This document shows, in pieces, positions 44,008 to 52,984 of a DNA stretch of 64,000 bases. The position numbers and the translations under genes were made by a program. Source of the DNA: Polycladidibacter hongkongensis (GTDB taxonomy: Bacteria; Pseudomonadota; Alphaproteobacteria; Rhizobiales; Stappiaceae); assembly GCF_001561995.1 (NCBI RefSeq), contig NZ_LLWC01000017.1:62001-126000 (forward strand), written 5' to 3'. The notes under the pieces were generated by a model that had not been told where the DNA came from, did not search any database, and was given only the letters and a program-made list of their open reading frames with translations. The number at the start of each line of letters is the position of its first letter. Positions within the stretch are counted from its first letter, which is position 1.

Positions 44008-45894
44008 GTGGGCTTTTCAATGCAGTTTCGTCAAATTTTTGCTCGGTTTTGTGCCAGTCTTTGCTTCTTCGTGCTTGCGGTTGTTGGCGCGCACGCGCAT
44101 CCGCACGTTTTTGTTGAGGCACGAGCGCAGCTTGTGTTCAATGACGCGGGCGAATTGCGCGCAATCAGGCACCGTTGGGTGTTTGACGATATGTACACTG
44201 CGTACGCGCTGCAGGGGTTAGATCGAGACGGAGATGGCCAGCTTACAAGCCCGGATGAACTTGCGGCGCTAAAGCGACTAGCTTCAGACAGCCTGATCGG
44301 TATGGAGGAGTACGGTTATTTCACCTTCGGCGACAATACCGTTGTTGAAATGGATTTTGTTGCGCCTGAAACGGCAGAAGCGCGAGCGTCGAAAGTGCCT
44401 TTGCAAAAGTACTGGGTTTTGCCGGAGGCAGATCGCTTGGAACTCTTGCAGCAGATGGCGCAAGGCATTGATACCGGTTTTAAGCCCAATCTGCAGTTGT
44501 TTGAACTCAGCTTCGAATTGCCGCTGAAAGAGCCTGTTACCGCGCAATACCCATTGACGGTTGATGTTTACGACCCGACTTACTACGTTGATTTTAAATG
44601 GGCCAAGGGTGTCGATGTGGTAACGCTCGATAATGCGCCAGAGGGTTGTGAAATAGAAATACTGCGCCCGCAGCCGATGGATGCTGTTTTGGCGGAACAG
44701 CTTGCTGCGCTGGGGCCGGATGTGACGCAGTTGCCGGAAAACCTTCAAGGGGCGGCGGCTAGCCAAATAAACCAAGTGATAGTCAAGTGTGGCGATGCAG
44801 AAGCGGCGACACCATATAAAAGTGGCGAGGCTGCGGTGGCGGCGATGGCCTCCGGCGGAGGCACGTCGCTCGAGAAATTGAGCAAGGGCGAAGGCCGCGC
44901 TGAAAAGACTAAGGCCCCTGCCGCTGAAGCCCTTGGAGCCAAACCTAGTGTGTCTCAGGGAAACCTTTATTCCAATGCAATGGCGCAGGTTGCTCGATTA
45001 CAGAACGAATTTTTTAACAAGTTGCGCGGCGCGCTGCGTTCGTTCAAAGCATCATCGCATGCGGGATTTTGGCTGATGCTTGTCAGTTTTGCCTATGGGG
45101 TCTTTCACGCGCTGGGGCCCGGCCATGGCAAGGCGGTGATTTCCTCCTATGTTCTGGCGGATCGGCAGACTTTGCGACGCGGGGTTTCTCTGGCGTTACT
45201 TTCTTCGATGATGCAGGCAATTACAGCAATTGTTCTGGTGTTTGGCGTGGCGACACTGTTTCAGATGAGTGGGGCGGCTTTGGATGCCACCGCGTTACAG
45301 CTGGAAAAGGCAGCATATGCGTTGATGCTGGTGTTTGCCTTGTGGTTGGTTTGGCAGAAAGTAGTAAGGCCGATATTCGTACGCGCCCCCGAGATCTCGG
45401 CAGCACCTGCCCCGGTTGCCGCTTTGGCCTCACCAGCAATGTCGGGGCATTCCACCGGAGTTGGCAGTTTTGCTTGTGATGCGATCACTCGTGAGCAGGC
45501 AGCCGGCGAGGTTTGTGCCGACTGTGGGCATGTGCATTTACCTCAACCAGAAGCACTGAAGGGGGATCGCTTCGGCTGGGCTCGGGCTTGGCCGATTGTG
45601 TTGTCGATTGGGGCTCGCCCTTGTACCGGAGCCCTAATCGTGCTGGCTTTTTCGATATCGCAAGGGCTTGTTCTTGCGGGAGTTGCCTCAACTTTTGTGA
45701 TGGCGTTGGGAACAGGCATAACCGTGAGCGCACTCGCCGCGCTTGCGGTGTTTTCGCGCGCTGCTGCTATGCAGATCTGGGGGCGTACATCGGAGAGTGC
45801 GGAGCGGCTAGGAAAGGTAATTGAGCAAACAGGTGTCTTGCTGGTTTTGCTTTTTGCTTTGGTGCTTACGCTTGCCGGGTTTGGCTGGTATTAG
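44008..45894 (+). CDS. DUF1007 plus NicO fusion, nickel/cobalt exporter
   Basis: A 628-residue protein joining two parts usually encoded separately. A signal peptide (CASLCFFVLAVVGAHAHPHVF) leads a periplasmic DUF1007 domain (about 30-220) with the HPHVFVEA start and an EF-hand-like loop DRDGDGQLTS. After a variable linker, a NicO/RcnA-type membrane domain (from about 345) shows FHALGPGHGKAVISSYVL with the HxxxxGHGK-like metal signature, then GARPCTGALIVLAF. It probably effluxes Ni or Co. The GTG at 44008 has GAGAGG upstream; an ATG at 44020 is an alternative. Confidence 0.88.
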   Translation: MGFSMQFRQIFARFCASLCFFVLAVVGAHAHPHVFVEARAQLVFNDAGELRAIRHRWVFDDMYTAYALQGLDRDGDGQLTSPDELAALKRLASDSLIGMEEYGYFTFGDNTVVEMDFVAPETAEARASKVPLQKYWVLPEADRLELLQQMAQGIDTGFKPNLQLFELSFELPLKEPVTAQYPLTVDVYDPTYYVDFKWAKGVDVVTLDNAPEGCEIEILRPQPMDAVLAEQLAALGPDVTQLPENLQGAAASQINQVIVKCGDAEAATPYKSGEAAVAAMASGGGTSLEKLSKGEGRAEKTKAPAAEALGAKPSVSQGNLYSNAMAQVARLQNEFFNKLRGALRSFKASSHAGFWLMLVSFAYGVFHALGPGHGKAVISSYVLADRQTLRRGVSLALLSSMMQAITAIVLVFGVATLFQMSGAALDATALQLEKAAYALMLVFALWLVWQKVVRPIFVRAPEISAAPAPVAALASPAMSGHSTGVGSFACDAITREQAAGEVCADCGHVHLPQPEALKGDRFGWARAWPIVLSIGARPCTGALIVLAFSISQGLVLAGVASTFVMALGTGITVSALAALAVFSRAAAMQIWGRTSESAERLGKVIEQTGVLLVLLFALVLTLAGFGWY

Positions 45895-46607
45895 AGAATC
45901 ATCCGTCTGATTTGTGAGTGATCTCGACCAGATTTGCATTAATTGCGGTGCTAGGTGGGGATTTGTGAAAAAAGTTATTCACACCTTGGTCGTTTTGTCA
46001 CAAATCTTCCCCGCCGACGCGAAACGGCGTTTTGTAGAGAATTCTGCTGGCTTACGTAGGCTGTGAAGCAAACAGTCTGAACTTTAAGTTGTGTCAATTG
46101 CAGTATGACAGGTGTAGGGCCGATCATCCAAACAAAATGCTGAAATGGCGCCGTGACCCAATGAAGGACTGCGACCAAGCAGCGTGAAGTCAAGGACGAG
46201 TAAGCTAAGCTGTTTTGATTTAACGCAAATTTTAGTATGACGCAAAAGCAACTTGGCGTTGCGGCGCACCCCGAAACGCATCTACGTAAAAGCATGTAAG
46301 CCTTATGAGTGGTGATGTACTGGCTTGTTGTGATATTTTACTGAACTTTTGTGGTGCCTGTAAAGCAAAACCACAAAAGCTGTGATGGATTGGCTATTGT
46401 TTAGTCAATGATTTTAAATCGGAAATTGCGTTCAGCTTCGCACACTTATCATTTCGTATTAGAGGGGGTAGTTCCCCTTGTCATTCAACCTCGGCATGGG
46501 CTTAACTCAGGAATATGACAGTATGTCGCAGGAGGGCCACCCTCGGCAACGCCGATCTTCAAGACCTGAGTGGGCGACACATGTCATTTATAATTTGGGA
46601 GGATATC
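45895..46607. other. 713-base interval before the TRAP operon
   Basis: No convincing gene. GATTTGTGA occurs at 45909-45917 and 45960-45968 and inverted at 45998-46006. A long dyad lies at 46346-46379. Just before dctP two overlapping small hairpins occur, GAGGG-CCA-CCCTC (46532-46544) and TCGGC-AAC-GCCGA (46543-46555), sharing two bases. Together they suggest a regulated, structured leader. Confidence 0.55.
46346..46379. promoter_or_regulatory. Large dyad upstream of the TRAP operon
   Basis: CTTTTGTGGT (46346-46355) and ACCACAAAAG (46370-46379) form a perfect 10-bp inverted repeat around 14 bases. There is no T run, so it is more likely an operator or RNA structure than a terminator. Confidence 0.45.
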
Positions 46608-47699
46608 ATGGATCGTCGTAGTTTTCTTAAGAAGGCTGGCCTTGCTGCCGGTGCCACTGCTTCTGCCGCTACGCTTGCCGCACCGGCTGTTGCGCAAGGC
46701 AAACGCGAACTCAAAATGGTTACCACTTGGCCAAAGAATTTTCCGGGTCTTGGTACCGGTGCGCAGCGTGTCGCAGACCGCATCACACAAGCATCTGATG
46801 GTAAGCTGACCGTTAAGCTATTTGCGGCTGGCGAGTTGGTACCACCATTTGAATCTTTTGACGCTGTTTCAAGTGGTACTGCCGATATGTATCACGCTGC
46901 CGAATACTACTGGCAGGGTAAGCATAAAGCATTCAACTTCTTTACTGCTGTGCCAATGGGCCTGACAGCGAACGAGCTGGACGCTTGGATCAACATTGGT
47001 GAGGGTCAGGCGCTTTGGGATGAGCTGGCCGCGAAATTTAACATCAAGCCATTGATGGCGGGTAACACCGGCCTGCAGATGGGTGGTTGGTTCAACAAAG
47101 AAATCAACTCTCTGGAAGATCTGAAGGGCCTGAAGATGCGTATGCCGGGCCTTGGCGGTGAAGTGCTGCGCCGTCTTGGTGCCACTGCTGTTGCTTTACC
47201 GGGCGGCGAGATTTTCCCGGCACTGCAATCTGGTGCGATTGACGCAACAGAGTGGGTCGGCCCATGGAACGATTTGGCCTTTGGTTTCTACAAGGTTGCC
47301 AAGTTCTACTACTATCCTGGGTTCCACGAGCCGGGCTCAGGGCTGGCAGTTGGCACAAACAAAGATGTTTGGGACAGCTTCTCCAAGGAAGAGCAGGAAG
47401 TCGTTAAATCTGCTTGTCTGGCTGAGAACAACTACATGTACTCAGAGTTTAACTACAACAACGGCGCCGCTCTGGAGACATTGCTCACCAAGCACAAAGT
47501 GCAGCTGCGCAAGTTCTCAGATGACGTGTTCGATGCGATTGCCGGTGTTTCTGAAGAGGTTGTGCGCGAAGTGGCTGGCACCGACGAGCTTTCCAAGCGC
47601 ATTTACGACAGCTATATCAAGGCGCGTAAGGATATTGGCGGTTGGGGCAAGATCGCTGAAGGTTCCTATCTTGAAAATCGCGAGCGCGTAATCGGTTAA
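46608..47699 (+). CDS. TRAP transporter substrate-binding protein, TakP-like (DctP family)
   Basis: A 363-residue periplasmic receptor. It has a Tat-type signal (MDRRSFLKKAGLAAGATASAATLAAPAVAQ), then the DctP fold with MVTTWPKNFPGLGTGAQRVADRI, GELVPPFESFDAV and LGGEVLRRLGATAV, very close to the 2-oxo acid receptor TakP of Rhodobacter. A 2-oxo acid such as pyruvate is therefore the likely cargo. The ATG at 46608 has GGGAGG upstream and starts the signal exactly; a longer frame from 46515 is rejected. dctQ and dctM follow. Confidence 0.93.
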   Translation: MDRRSFLKKAGLAAGATASAATLAAPAVAQGKRELKMVTTWPKNFPGLGTGAQRVADRITQASDGKLTVKLFAAGELVPPFESFDAVSSGTADMYHAAEYYWQGKHKAFNFFTAVPMGLTANELDAWINIGEGQALWDELAAKFNIKPLMAGNTGLQMGGWFNKEINSLEDLKGLKMRMPGLGGEVLRRLGATAVALPGGEIFPALQSGAIDATEWVGPWNDLAFGFYKVAKFYYYPGFHEPGSGLAVGTNKDVWDSFSKEEQEVVKSACLAENNYMYSEFNYNNGAALETLLTKHKVQLRKFSDDVFDAIAGVSEEVVREVAGTDELSKRIYDSYIKARKDIGGWGKIAEGSYLENRERVIG

Positions 47700-47720
47700 A
47701 CCGAGCTGATGGTTCAAAAC

Positions 47721-47757
47721 GGGTCTTCCGCCTATCTTGCGCGGGAGGCCCATTTTT
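47721..47757 (+). terminator. Intra-operon hairpin between dctP and dctQ
   Basis: An 11-bp stem (47721-47731 with 47741-47751, three G-U pairs) is followed by ATTTTTC. It lies right after dctP and would let the receptor be made in excess of the permease by partial termination. Confidence 0.7.
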
Positions 47758-47859
47758 CTTCATAAAAAGCAACGACCTATTAAGGGGCGGGCCGTTTGCA
47801 GCGCGGGGGCATTGTGGGCAGAGGCACGTTTTGCTGGGTCATCAAGAGATGAGGCGGGC

Positions 47860-48393
47860 ATGCGCGCCCTATACAAATTAATTGGAACTATGAATGGTGG
47901 TGTTGGCAAAGCGTGCGCTTGGCTGACACTTGGTATCGTGCTGGTGCAGTTTGTTGTTGTGCTGATGCGTTACGTGTTTGGAATTGGCTCTATCTGGATA
48001 CAAGAATCCATCACATACATGCACGGCTTCCTGTTTATGTTGGCCGCGGCTTATACATTGAGCGTTGATGGCCATGTGCGGGTGGACATTTTCTATCGTG
48101 ATGCACAGGTGAAGACCAAGGCAATCGTTGACTTGCTTGGTTCCGTTTTCTTTCTCATTCCAATGTGCGCCGTGATTGTCTACGTTTCGTGGAATTACGT
48201 TGGGCAGTCATGGGAGATACTGGAGGGCTCGCAGGAGACCTCGGGTATTCAAGGTCGCTACTTGCTGAAGAGCGCGATTATTGCGTTTGCAGTGATGGTG
48301 GGGCTACAGGGCCTCGCGATTGTCTTGCGTTGTTTTTATGCCTTGCAGGGCGACAAAGAAGCCATCGATAGTTTCAAGATTGAGCAGGGCTAA
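47860..48393 (+). CDS. TRAP transporter small permease DctQ
   Basis: A 177-residue inner-membrane protein with four predicted helices and the conserved WIQESITYMHGFLFMLAAAYTLSVDGHVRVDIFY segment in the middle. It pairs with DctM to form the sodium-driven uniport machinery fed by DctP. The ATG at 47860 follows GAGG; the longer frame from 47737 would run through the intra-operon hairpin and is not credible. Confidence 0.92.
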   Translation: MRALYKLIGTMNGGVGKACAWLTLGIVLVQFVVVLMRYVFGIGSIWIQESITYMHGFLFMLAAAYTLSVDGHVRVDIFYRDAQVKTKAIVDLLGSVFFLIPMCAVIVYVSWNYVGQSWEILEGSQETSGIQGRYLLKSAIIAFAVMVGLQGLAIVLRCFYALQGDKEAIDSFKIEQG

Positions 48394-48399
48394 GCACAG

Positions 48400-49983
48400 A
48401 TGGACGGAATTCTTCATACACTCGACATTTTGATGTTTGCTGTCGCCTGTGTCTGCTTGATGGCGGGCTTTCCTGTGGCCTTCACGCTGGCCGGGGTGGC
48501 GTTGGTCTTTGCGACGCTTGCGGTTTTGTTCGGCGGTTCGGTGACATTGGGGGCTATCCCCAACCGGATATTTGGCACGATGTCTAACGAGACATTGATA
48601 GCTGTACCGCTGTTTATCTTTATGGGCGTGATGCTGGAGCGCTCGAAAGTTGCAGAGGAGCTGCTGGAGACTATGGGGCGGCTATTTGGCCGCATGCCCG
48701 GCGGCCTTGGCATTTCGGTTTCGATTGTGGGCGCGCTACTAGCTGCCTCCACCGGCATCGTGGGTGCGACCGTGGTGACGATGGGGTTGCTTTCACTGCC
48801 AACAATGCTGCGTAATGGCTATTGCCCGCGTCTTGCCTGTGGTTCGATTGCGGCATCGGGCACGTTGGGGCAGATTATCCCGCCTTCTATCGTGCTGGTG
48901 TTTTTGGCAGATCAGCTTTCCAATGCCTATCAGACAGCGCAACGCGATATGGGTAACTGGTCTCCAGAGCCGTTCTCGGTGGGTGATTTGTTTGCCGGGG
49001 CGTTGCTGCCGGGCTTGGCGCTTGTGGGCCTTTACATAAGTTATCAGCTGTTTGTCGCGTTTACACAGCCGCATAAATCGCCGCCAATGAAGGTAAATGC
49101 GGATGAAGCTGCGCCGACGCTTAGCCAGATCCTGCATGCGTTGGTGCCACCGGTTGCGCTGATTATTGCTGTGCTTGGTTCCATTTTGGCAGGTATTGCG
49201 ACACCAACCGAGGCGGCATCTGTGGGCGCTGTTGGCTCGCTGCTGCTTGCAGGCTATCGCATGGATATGCAGAAGACCTTGCCGATTTATGCAGCCGTGC
49301 TTTCGTTGATTGCGTTGCTGGTGCTCACCAGCTTTATGGACTTGCGCGTTGCGCGCAATGAGATTGGTGCGGGTGATCAGGCGGGGATTTACCTTGCCTA
49401 TCTGCTCTGCGCCGTTCTTGCGTATGGCCTGGGCGTTGCTGTGTGGCGGGTTTGGAAGGGGACCGTGCTGGTGCCTGTGATGCGCTCGACCACACAGATT
49501 ACCTGTATGGTGTTTGTGATCTTGATCGGGGCGACGTTCTTCTCTCTGATCTTCCGTGATCTTGGGGGGGAGGAGCTGGTCACCGAAGCGCTCACAGGTC
49601 TGCCCGGCGGGGCTTTGGGTGCAATCATTGCCGTAATGCTGGTGATGTTCGTCCTTGGCTTCTTTCTGGATTTCCTTGAGATCGTGTTTGTTGTGGTGCC
49701 GCTGGTTGCGCCTGTTTTGTTGCAGCTGGAAATGCCGAACGGTGAGCCCATGCATCCGGCATGGCTTGGGGTGATGATGGCGGTAAATCTGCAAACATCT
49801 TTCCTGACACCGCCTTTCGGCTTTGCGCTGTTCTATTTGCGCGGTGTCGCCCCGCCAAGTGTGCGGACTATGGATATCTATCGCGGGATCATTCCGTTTG
49901 TACTTATTCAAGTGCTGATGCTGGCGATCCTTTGGTACTTCCCGGCACTGGCGACTTGGTTGCCGGAAGTGATCTATGGATAG
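48400..49983 (+). CDS. TRAP transporter large permease DctM
   Basis: A 527-residue inner-membrane transporter of the DctM/ion transporter superfamily. Conserved segments are NETLIAVPLFIFMGVMLERS and GSIAASGTLGQIIPPSIVLVFLADQ in the first half, and LGFFLDFLEIVFVVVPLVAPVL in the second. It is about 100 residues longer than the common 425-residue DctM; the extra length is in a central hydrophobic and loop region (about 270-360), as in the larger permeases that go with TakP-like receptors. It starts 6 bases after dctQ. Confidence 0.94.
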   Translation: MDGILHTLDILMFAVACVCLMAGFPVAFTLAGVALVFATLAVLFGGSVTLGAIPNRIFGTMSNETLIAVPLFIFMGVMLERSKVAEELLETMGRLFGRMPGGLGISVSIVGALLAASTGIVGATVVTMGLLSLPTMLRNGYCPRLACGSIAASGTLGQIIPPSIVLVFLADQLSNAYQTAQRDMGNWSPEPFSVGDLFAGALLPGLALVGLYISYQLFVAFTQPHKSPPMKVNADEAAPTLSQILHALVPPVALIIAVLGSILAGIATPTEAASVGAVGSLLLAGYRMDMQKTLPIYAAVLSLIALLVLTSFMDLRVARNEIGAGDQAGIYLAYLLCAVLAYGLGVAVWRVWKGTVLVPVMRSTTQITCMVFVILIGATFFSLIFRDLGGEELVTEALTGLPGGALGAIIAVMLVMFVLGFFLDFLEIVFVVVPLVAPVLLQLEMPNGEPMHPAWLGVMMAVNLQTSFLTPPFGFALFYLRGVAPPSVRTMDIYRGIIPFVLIQVLMLAILWYFPALATWLPEVIYG

Positions 49984-50002
49984 CGCGAAATCAATCTGAT
50001 CG

Positions 50003-50032
50003 AAAAGGGGCGGGCAATACCGCCCCTTTTTT
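50003..50032 (+). terminator. Rho-independent terminator after the TRAP operon
   Basis: A perfect 11-bp stem (50003-50013 with 50020-50030) has a 6-base loop and A and T runs on the two sides. It can serve both the TRAP operon and the convergent two-component genes. Confidence 0.92.
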
Positions 50033-50053
50033 GTATTCAAACTCAGCGCAAGG

Positions 50054-50788
50054 TTAGTGCCACTTAACCGGAGCTGTGAACATATAGCCGGAGCCGTAGA
50101 CGGTGCGAATGGGGCGAAACCGGCCCTTGCTTGCTAGCTTTTTGCGAATGCGGGAGATGCGTACATCTATGGCCCGGTCAAGGCTGTCTTCGCCGCCGCA
50201 AGCATCCAAAAGCAGATCACGCGAGAGGACGCGACCGGAACTGTTTATCAACGCGGTTAGCAACTGGGCCTCACCTGTTGAGAGGAAGCTGGCCTCGCCA
50301 TCGTCCGCAATCAACTTGTATGTATCCGGCTCGAACAGCCACCCGCCAAAGCTGGCACGCTGTTTTTCTTGTGGAGCTTGCGCCGGTGTGCTGCGGCGCA
50401 AAAGGGCCCGCAATCGGGCAACAACCTCGCGCGGATCGAAAGGCTTGCATAAATAATCATCTGCCCCCATCTCGAGACCCAACACGCGGTCATTTGCCGC
50501 TGAGCGGGCAGATAGGACAAGAATAGGTGCAGCGCAGCGGTTGCGTATCATCTCGATCAGCGCAATTCCATCGATATCCGGTAGCCCCAAATCGACAATC
50601 AAGGCTTGTGGACTCTCCGTTTTCAGACTGGATAAAAGAAGCGCGCCACTAGAAAAAGTTGTTATACGGCAATTTGTTATAGACAATGTGTCGTGTAGAA
50701 GCTCTTGTATCGCGGGATCATCTTCCACCAGAAAGACATCGGCATCCAGCGGGCGGTTGGGTGGCTGCAGTCTGGTCGTGTTCGTCAA
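50054..50788 (-). CDS. OmpR-family response regulator
   Basis: A 244-residue response regulator. The receiver (about 16-130) has the acidic pair in VEDDPAI, phosphoacceptor Asp66 (ALIVDLGLP), switch Ser in LVLSARS and Lys in CKPFDPREV. The winged-helix effector (about 145-240) ends RPIRTVYGSGYMFTAP. It overlaps the hybrid kinase by 4 bases, so the two form a pair. It converges on the TRAP operon, which is a candidate target. Confidence 0.93.
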   Translation of the reverse strand: MTNTTRLQPPNRPLDADVFLVEDDPAIQELLHDTLSITNCRITTFSSGALLLSSLKTESPQALIVDLGLPDIDGIALIEMIRNRCAAPILVLSARSAANDRVLGLEMGADDYLCKPFDPREVVARLRALLRRSTPAQAPQEKQRASFGGWLFEPDTYKLIADDGEASFLSTGEAQLLTALINSSGRVLSRDLLLDACGGEDSLDRAIDVRISRIRKKLASKGRFRPIRTVYGSGYMFTAPVKWH

Positions 50789-52698
50789 TTTACTTGCTCC
50801 GCGATGAAGTGTTGCAGTTGTGTTTGAGAAAAGGGTTTCATCAGGACCGGGAGGTCAAGCTGATCGGGAAGTTTGACAGTGCCACGATAACCAGAGAGCA
50901 AGGCCAAGGTGGTTTCCGGGTGGGCTTTTGAGCAGTAGTACGCGAGATCAATACCAGTTTCGGGCTGCTGCTCTGTAGCTTGCGTTGTCAAAACGATATC
51001 ACTCAAAAGAAGATCCAAATGCGGCAAGTCCTGAAGCAACTCTCGGGCCTCTGCGGCGCTGTGCGCGATAAGGACCTGATAGCCCAAGCTTGCCAACTGC
51101 TCGGCAGTTAGCTGGGCTAGCTCTTCTTCATCCTCCACCAACAAAACCAGCTGCTCTGTTACCGGTTTCCCATTGGGTTTTAGGCGAAACTGCGGCGGCG
51201 GAGATGCAGGTAGATATAGGCTAACACATGCTCCGCCTTCGGGGTGGTTGGTGATGTCGATCGAGCCACCACATTGCTGGACGAATCCATAGACCATGGG
51301 TAGGCCAAGGCCGCTGCCCTTGCCAAATGGTTTGGTGGTGAAAAACGGATCGAAGGCGCGCTCTTGCGTTTGTTTGTCAAAACCAGTGCCGGTATCTCGT
51401 AGATGCAATTGGTGCTGCTGCTCACCGGAGGCCAATGAGATCTCCAGACTACCGCCAGAGGGCATGGCATCCTTGGCATTCAGGGCAAGGTTGATCAGCG
51501 CGTTGGTAAACAATGTGGCATCTGCCTTAGCAAAGCAAGGAGCGTTAGGTGTCTTGATCGTTAACGAGATTGAGGTGGGCAGACTGGCGCTGATTAGCTC
51601 TGCTGCGCTGCCGAGCGCTTGCTCCAGATCCAAGGGGGTGGCCGAGACGGGCTCGGCTCTGGCAAAGGCTAGCAGGCGCTTAGTGAGATCCGCGCCACGC
51701 TCTGCCGCCGACAATATGGGTTGCAGATGCTTGCTCGCAAGCTCAGTGGGCGGCAAGCTGCCAGTAGCTAGCTTTTCCTTGGCAGCAAGAGCGTTTCCAA
51801 TAACTATTGAAAGCAGGTTGTTAAAATCATGTGATAAGCCGCCAGCCAAATGCCCAAGGGCATCCATTCTTTGTGCTTGCATGAGGCGACGCTCGCTAGA
51901 CTTTTGTTCGCTAACATCCATGGAAAGAATGAAGCAACCTAAGGTGCGCCCATCCTTGGTTCTGTCCGGCACGAGTGTGGAGCGCATTTCAATCTGCTCG
52001 CCTTTGGCATTGGCTCTTGAATACTCGTAGGTGACGAGTTTGCCCTCAAGTGCCTCACGGACTTGAGGTTGAAGCTGGGCGTATAACGGGGCTTCTGCAA
52101 TGTCTTGCAGCGACTTGCCGAGGATAGAAGCAGGCGTTTGGCTAAACCACTGGGCGTATGGTTGATTGGCAAATCGATAACTCTCATCGGGGGCCATGTA
52201 GGCGATGAGAACAGGCAAATTATCGGTGACTAGGCGAAGCCAGTCTTCGCTTTGGCGCAGGGCGTGGGTTCGCTGCTCGACTGTTTTTTCCAAGCGCTGT
52301 TGTTTGCGCCGTTCCCTTGAAATATCGGTATAGGTGGTGACAAAGCCGCCTTGGGGCAAAGGGCCACCGCGAATCGCTATGATTTGGCCATTAGGGCGTT
52401 CGCGTTCGAAAGAATGTGGCAGCATACGCCGAGCGCGGGCAACACGTTTTGCAACAAGCACTTCAACATCGCCTTCGCCATATTCGCCGCGCAGCGCGTT
52501 GATCCGCAAAAACTCGGAGATATGCGTACCGCGCCGACCTAATTTTTTAGGAAAATCGAGCATGTCCAACAAAGCGTTGTTCCAAGCAACCAGATTAAGC
52601 TCGCTGTCGAAAACCGAGAACCCTTGATTGATATGGTCCAGCGCACTTTGAAGCAGATCGAGCTGGATGTCGCTTTTGCGTTCTGAAGTTTGCGGCAA
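50785..52698 (-). CDS. Hybrid sensor histidine kinase with two PAS regions
   Basis: A 637-residue cytoplasmic sensor with no membrane segment. A PAS-7-type domain (about 10-130; ALDHINQGFSVFDSELNLVAWNN), a short coiled coil, a second PAS (about 150-265), HisKA with His290 (GHLAGGLSHDFNNLLS), HATPase (about 400-510; RDTGTGFDKQ, GLGLPMVYGFV) and a C-terminal receiver (about 520-637; VLLVEDEEEL, LLSDIVL) follow in order. The TTG at 52698 begins MPQTSER and has AAAGG upstream. With the adjacent OmpR regulator it makes a branched relay; no Hpt domain is visible. Confidence 0.92.
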   Translation of the reverse strand: MPQTSERKSDIQLDLLQSALDHINQGFSVFDSELNLVAWNNALLDMLDFPKKLGRRGTHISEFLRINALRGEYGEGDVEVLVAKRVARARRMLPHSFERERPNGQIIAIRGGPLPQGGFVTTYTDISRERRKQQRLEKTVEQRTHALRQSEDWLRLVTDNLPVLIAYMAPDESYRFANQPYAQWFSQTPASILGKSLQDIAEAPLYAQLQPQVREALEGKLVTYEYSRANAKGEQIEMRSTLVPDRTKDGRTLGCFILSMDVSEQKSSERRLMQAQRMDALGHLAGGLSHDFNNLLSIVIGNALAAKEKLATGSLPPTELASKHLQPILSAAERGADLTKRLLAFARAEPVSATPLDLEQALGSAAELISASLPTSISLTIKTPNAPCFAKADATLFTNALINLALNAKDAMPSGGSLEISLASGEQQHQLHLRDTGTGFDKQTQERAFDPFFTTKPFGKGSGLGLPMVYGFVQQCGGSIDITNHPEGGACVSLYLPASPPPQFRLKPNGKPVTEQLVLLVEDEEELAQLTAEQLASLGYQVLIAHSAAEARELLQDLPHLDLLLSDIVLTTQATEQQPETGIDLAYYCSKAHPETTLALLSGYRGTVKLPDQLDLPVLMKPFSQTQLQHFIAEQVN

Positions 52699-52927
52699 AT
52701 ATTCATACCTTTGGTTAGATTTGTCTTAGTAAATCTATTGATATTGCAGAGGAATTTTGAGTGCCTGCAACAATTCGACACAATCTTCTCATAATGGCGA
52801 AATGAAGCGCCACTAGTCTTTCTGCTAGGATTTGAAAGCCAGTGAGATCAACTGGAGTATTTGGGGTGGAATGAGGAGGCTGCTCTTAATATTTTCTGAG
52901 ATTATCTTGGTGTATTCAGCGCGGTCC

Positions 52928-52948
52928 CTTCAATTATTACAATTGAAG
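52928..52948. promoter_or_regulatory. Inverted repeat 1 upstream of the ligase-Liv operon
   Basis: CTTCAATT and AATTGAAG flank a 5-base spacer, a perfect 8-bp dyad of 21 bases. It lies 80 bases before the start codon, in the zone expected for promoter control. Confidence 0.55.
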
Positions 52949-52968
52949 CTGGGCGGTTGTTAAGAGAG

Positions 52969-52984
52969 GCTGAACCGGTTCAGC
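52969..52984. promoter_or_regulatory. Inverted repeat 2 upstream of the ligase-Liv operon
   Basis: The uninterrupted 16-base palindrome GCTGAACCGGTTCAGC lies 43 bases before the ATG. Length and lack of spacer suit a TetR-type repressor; no such gene is adjacent. Confidence 0.55.

Noticed and set aside
45975-46295. 106-codon open frame on the minus strand before the TRAP operon
   Set aside because: Cys-rich, biased composition with no family resemblance, no ribosome site, and it covers the repeats of the leader region; probably chance.
48793-50040. 415-codon open frame antisense to dctM
   Set aside because: Extremely rich in His, Gln, Arg and Asn, as expected for the shadow of a hydrophobic membrane gene; no start signal.
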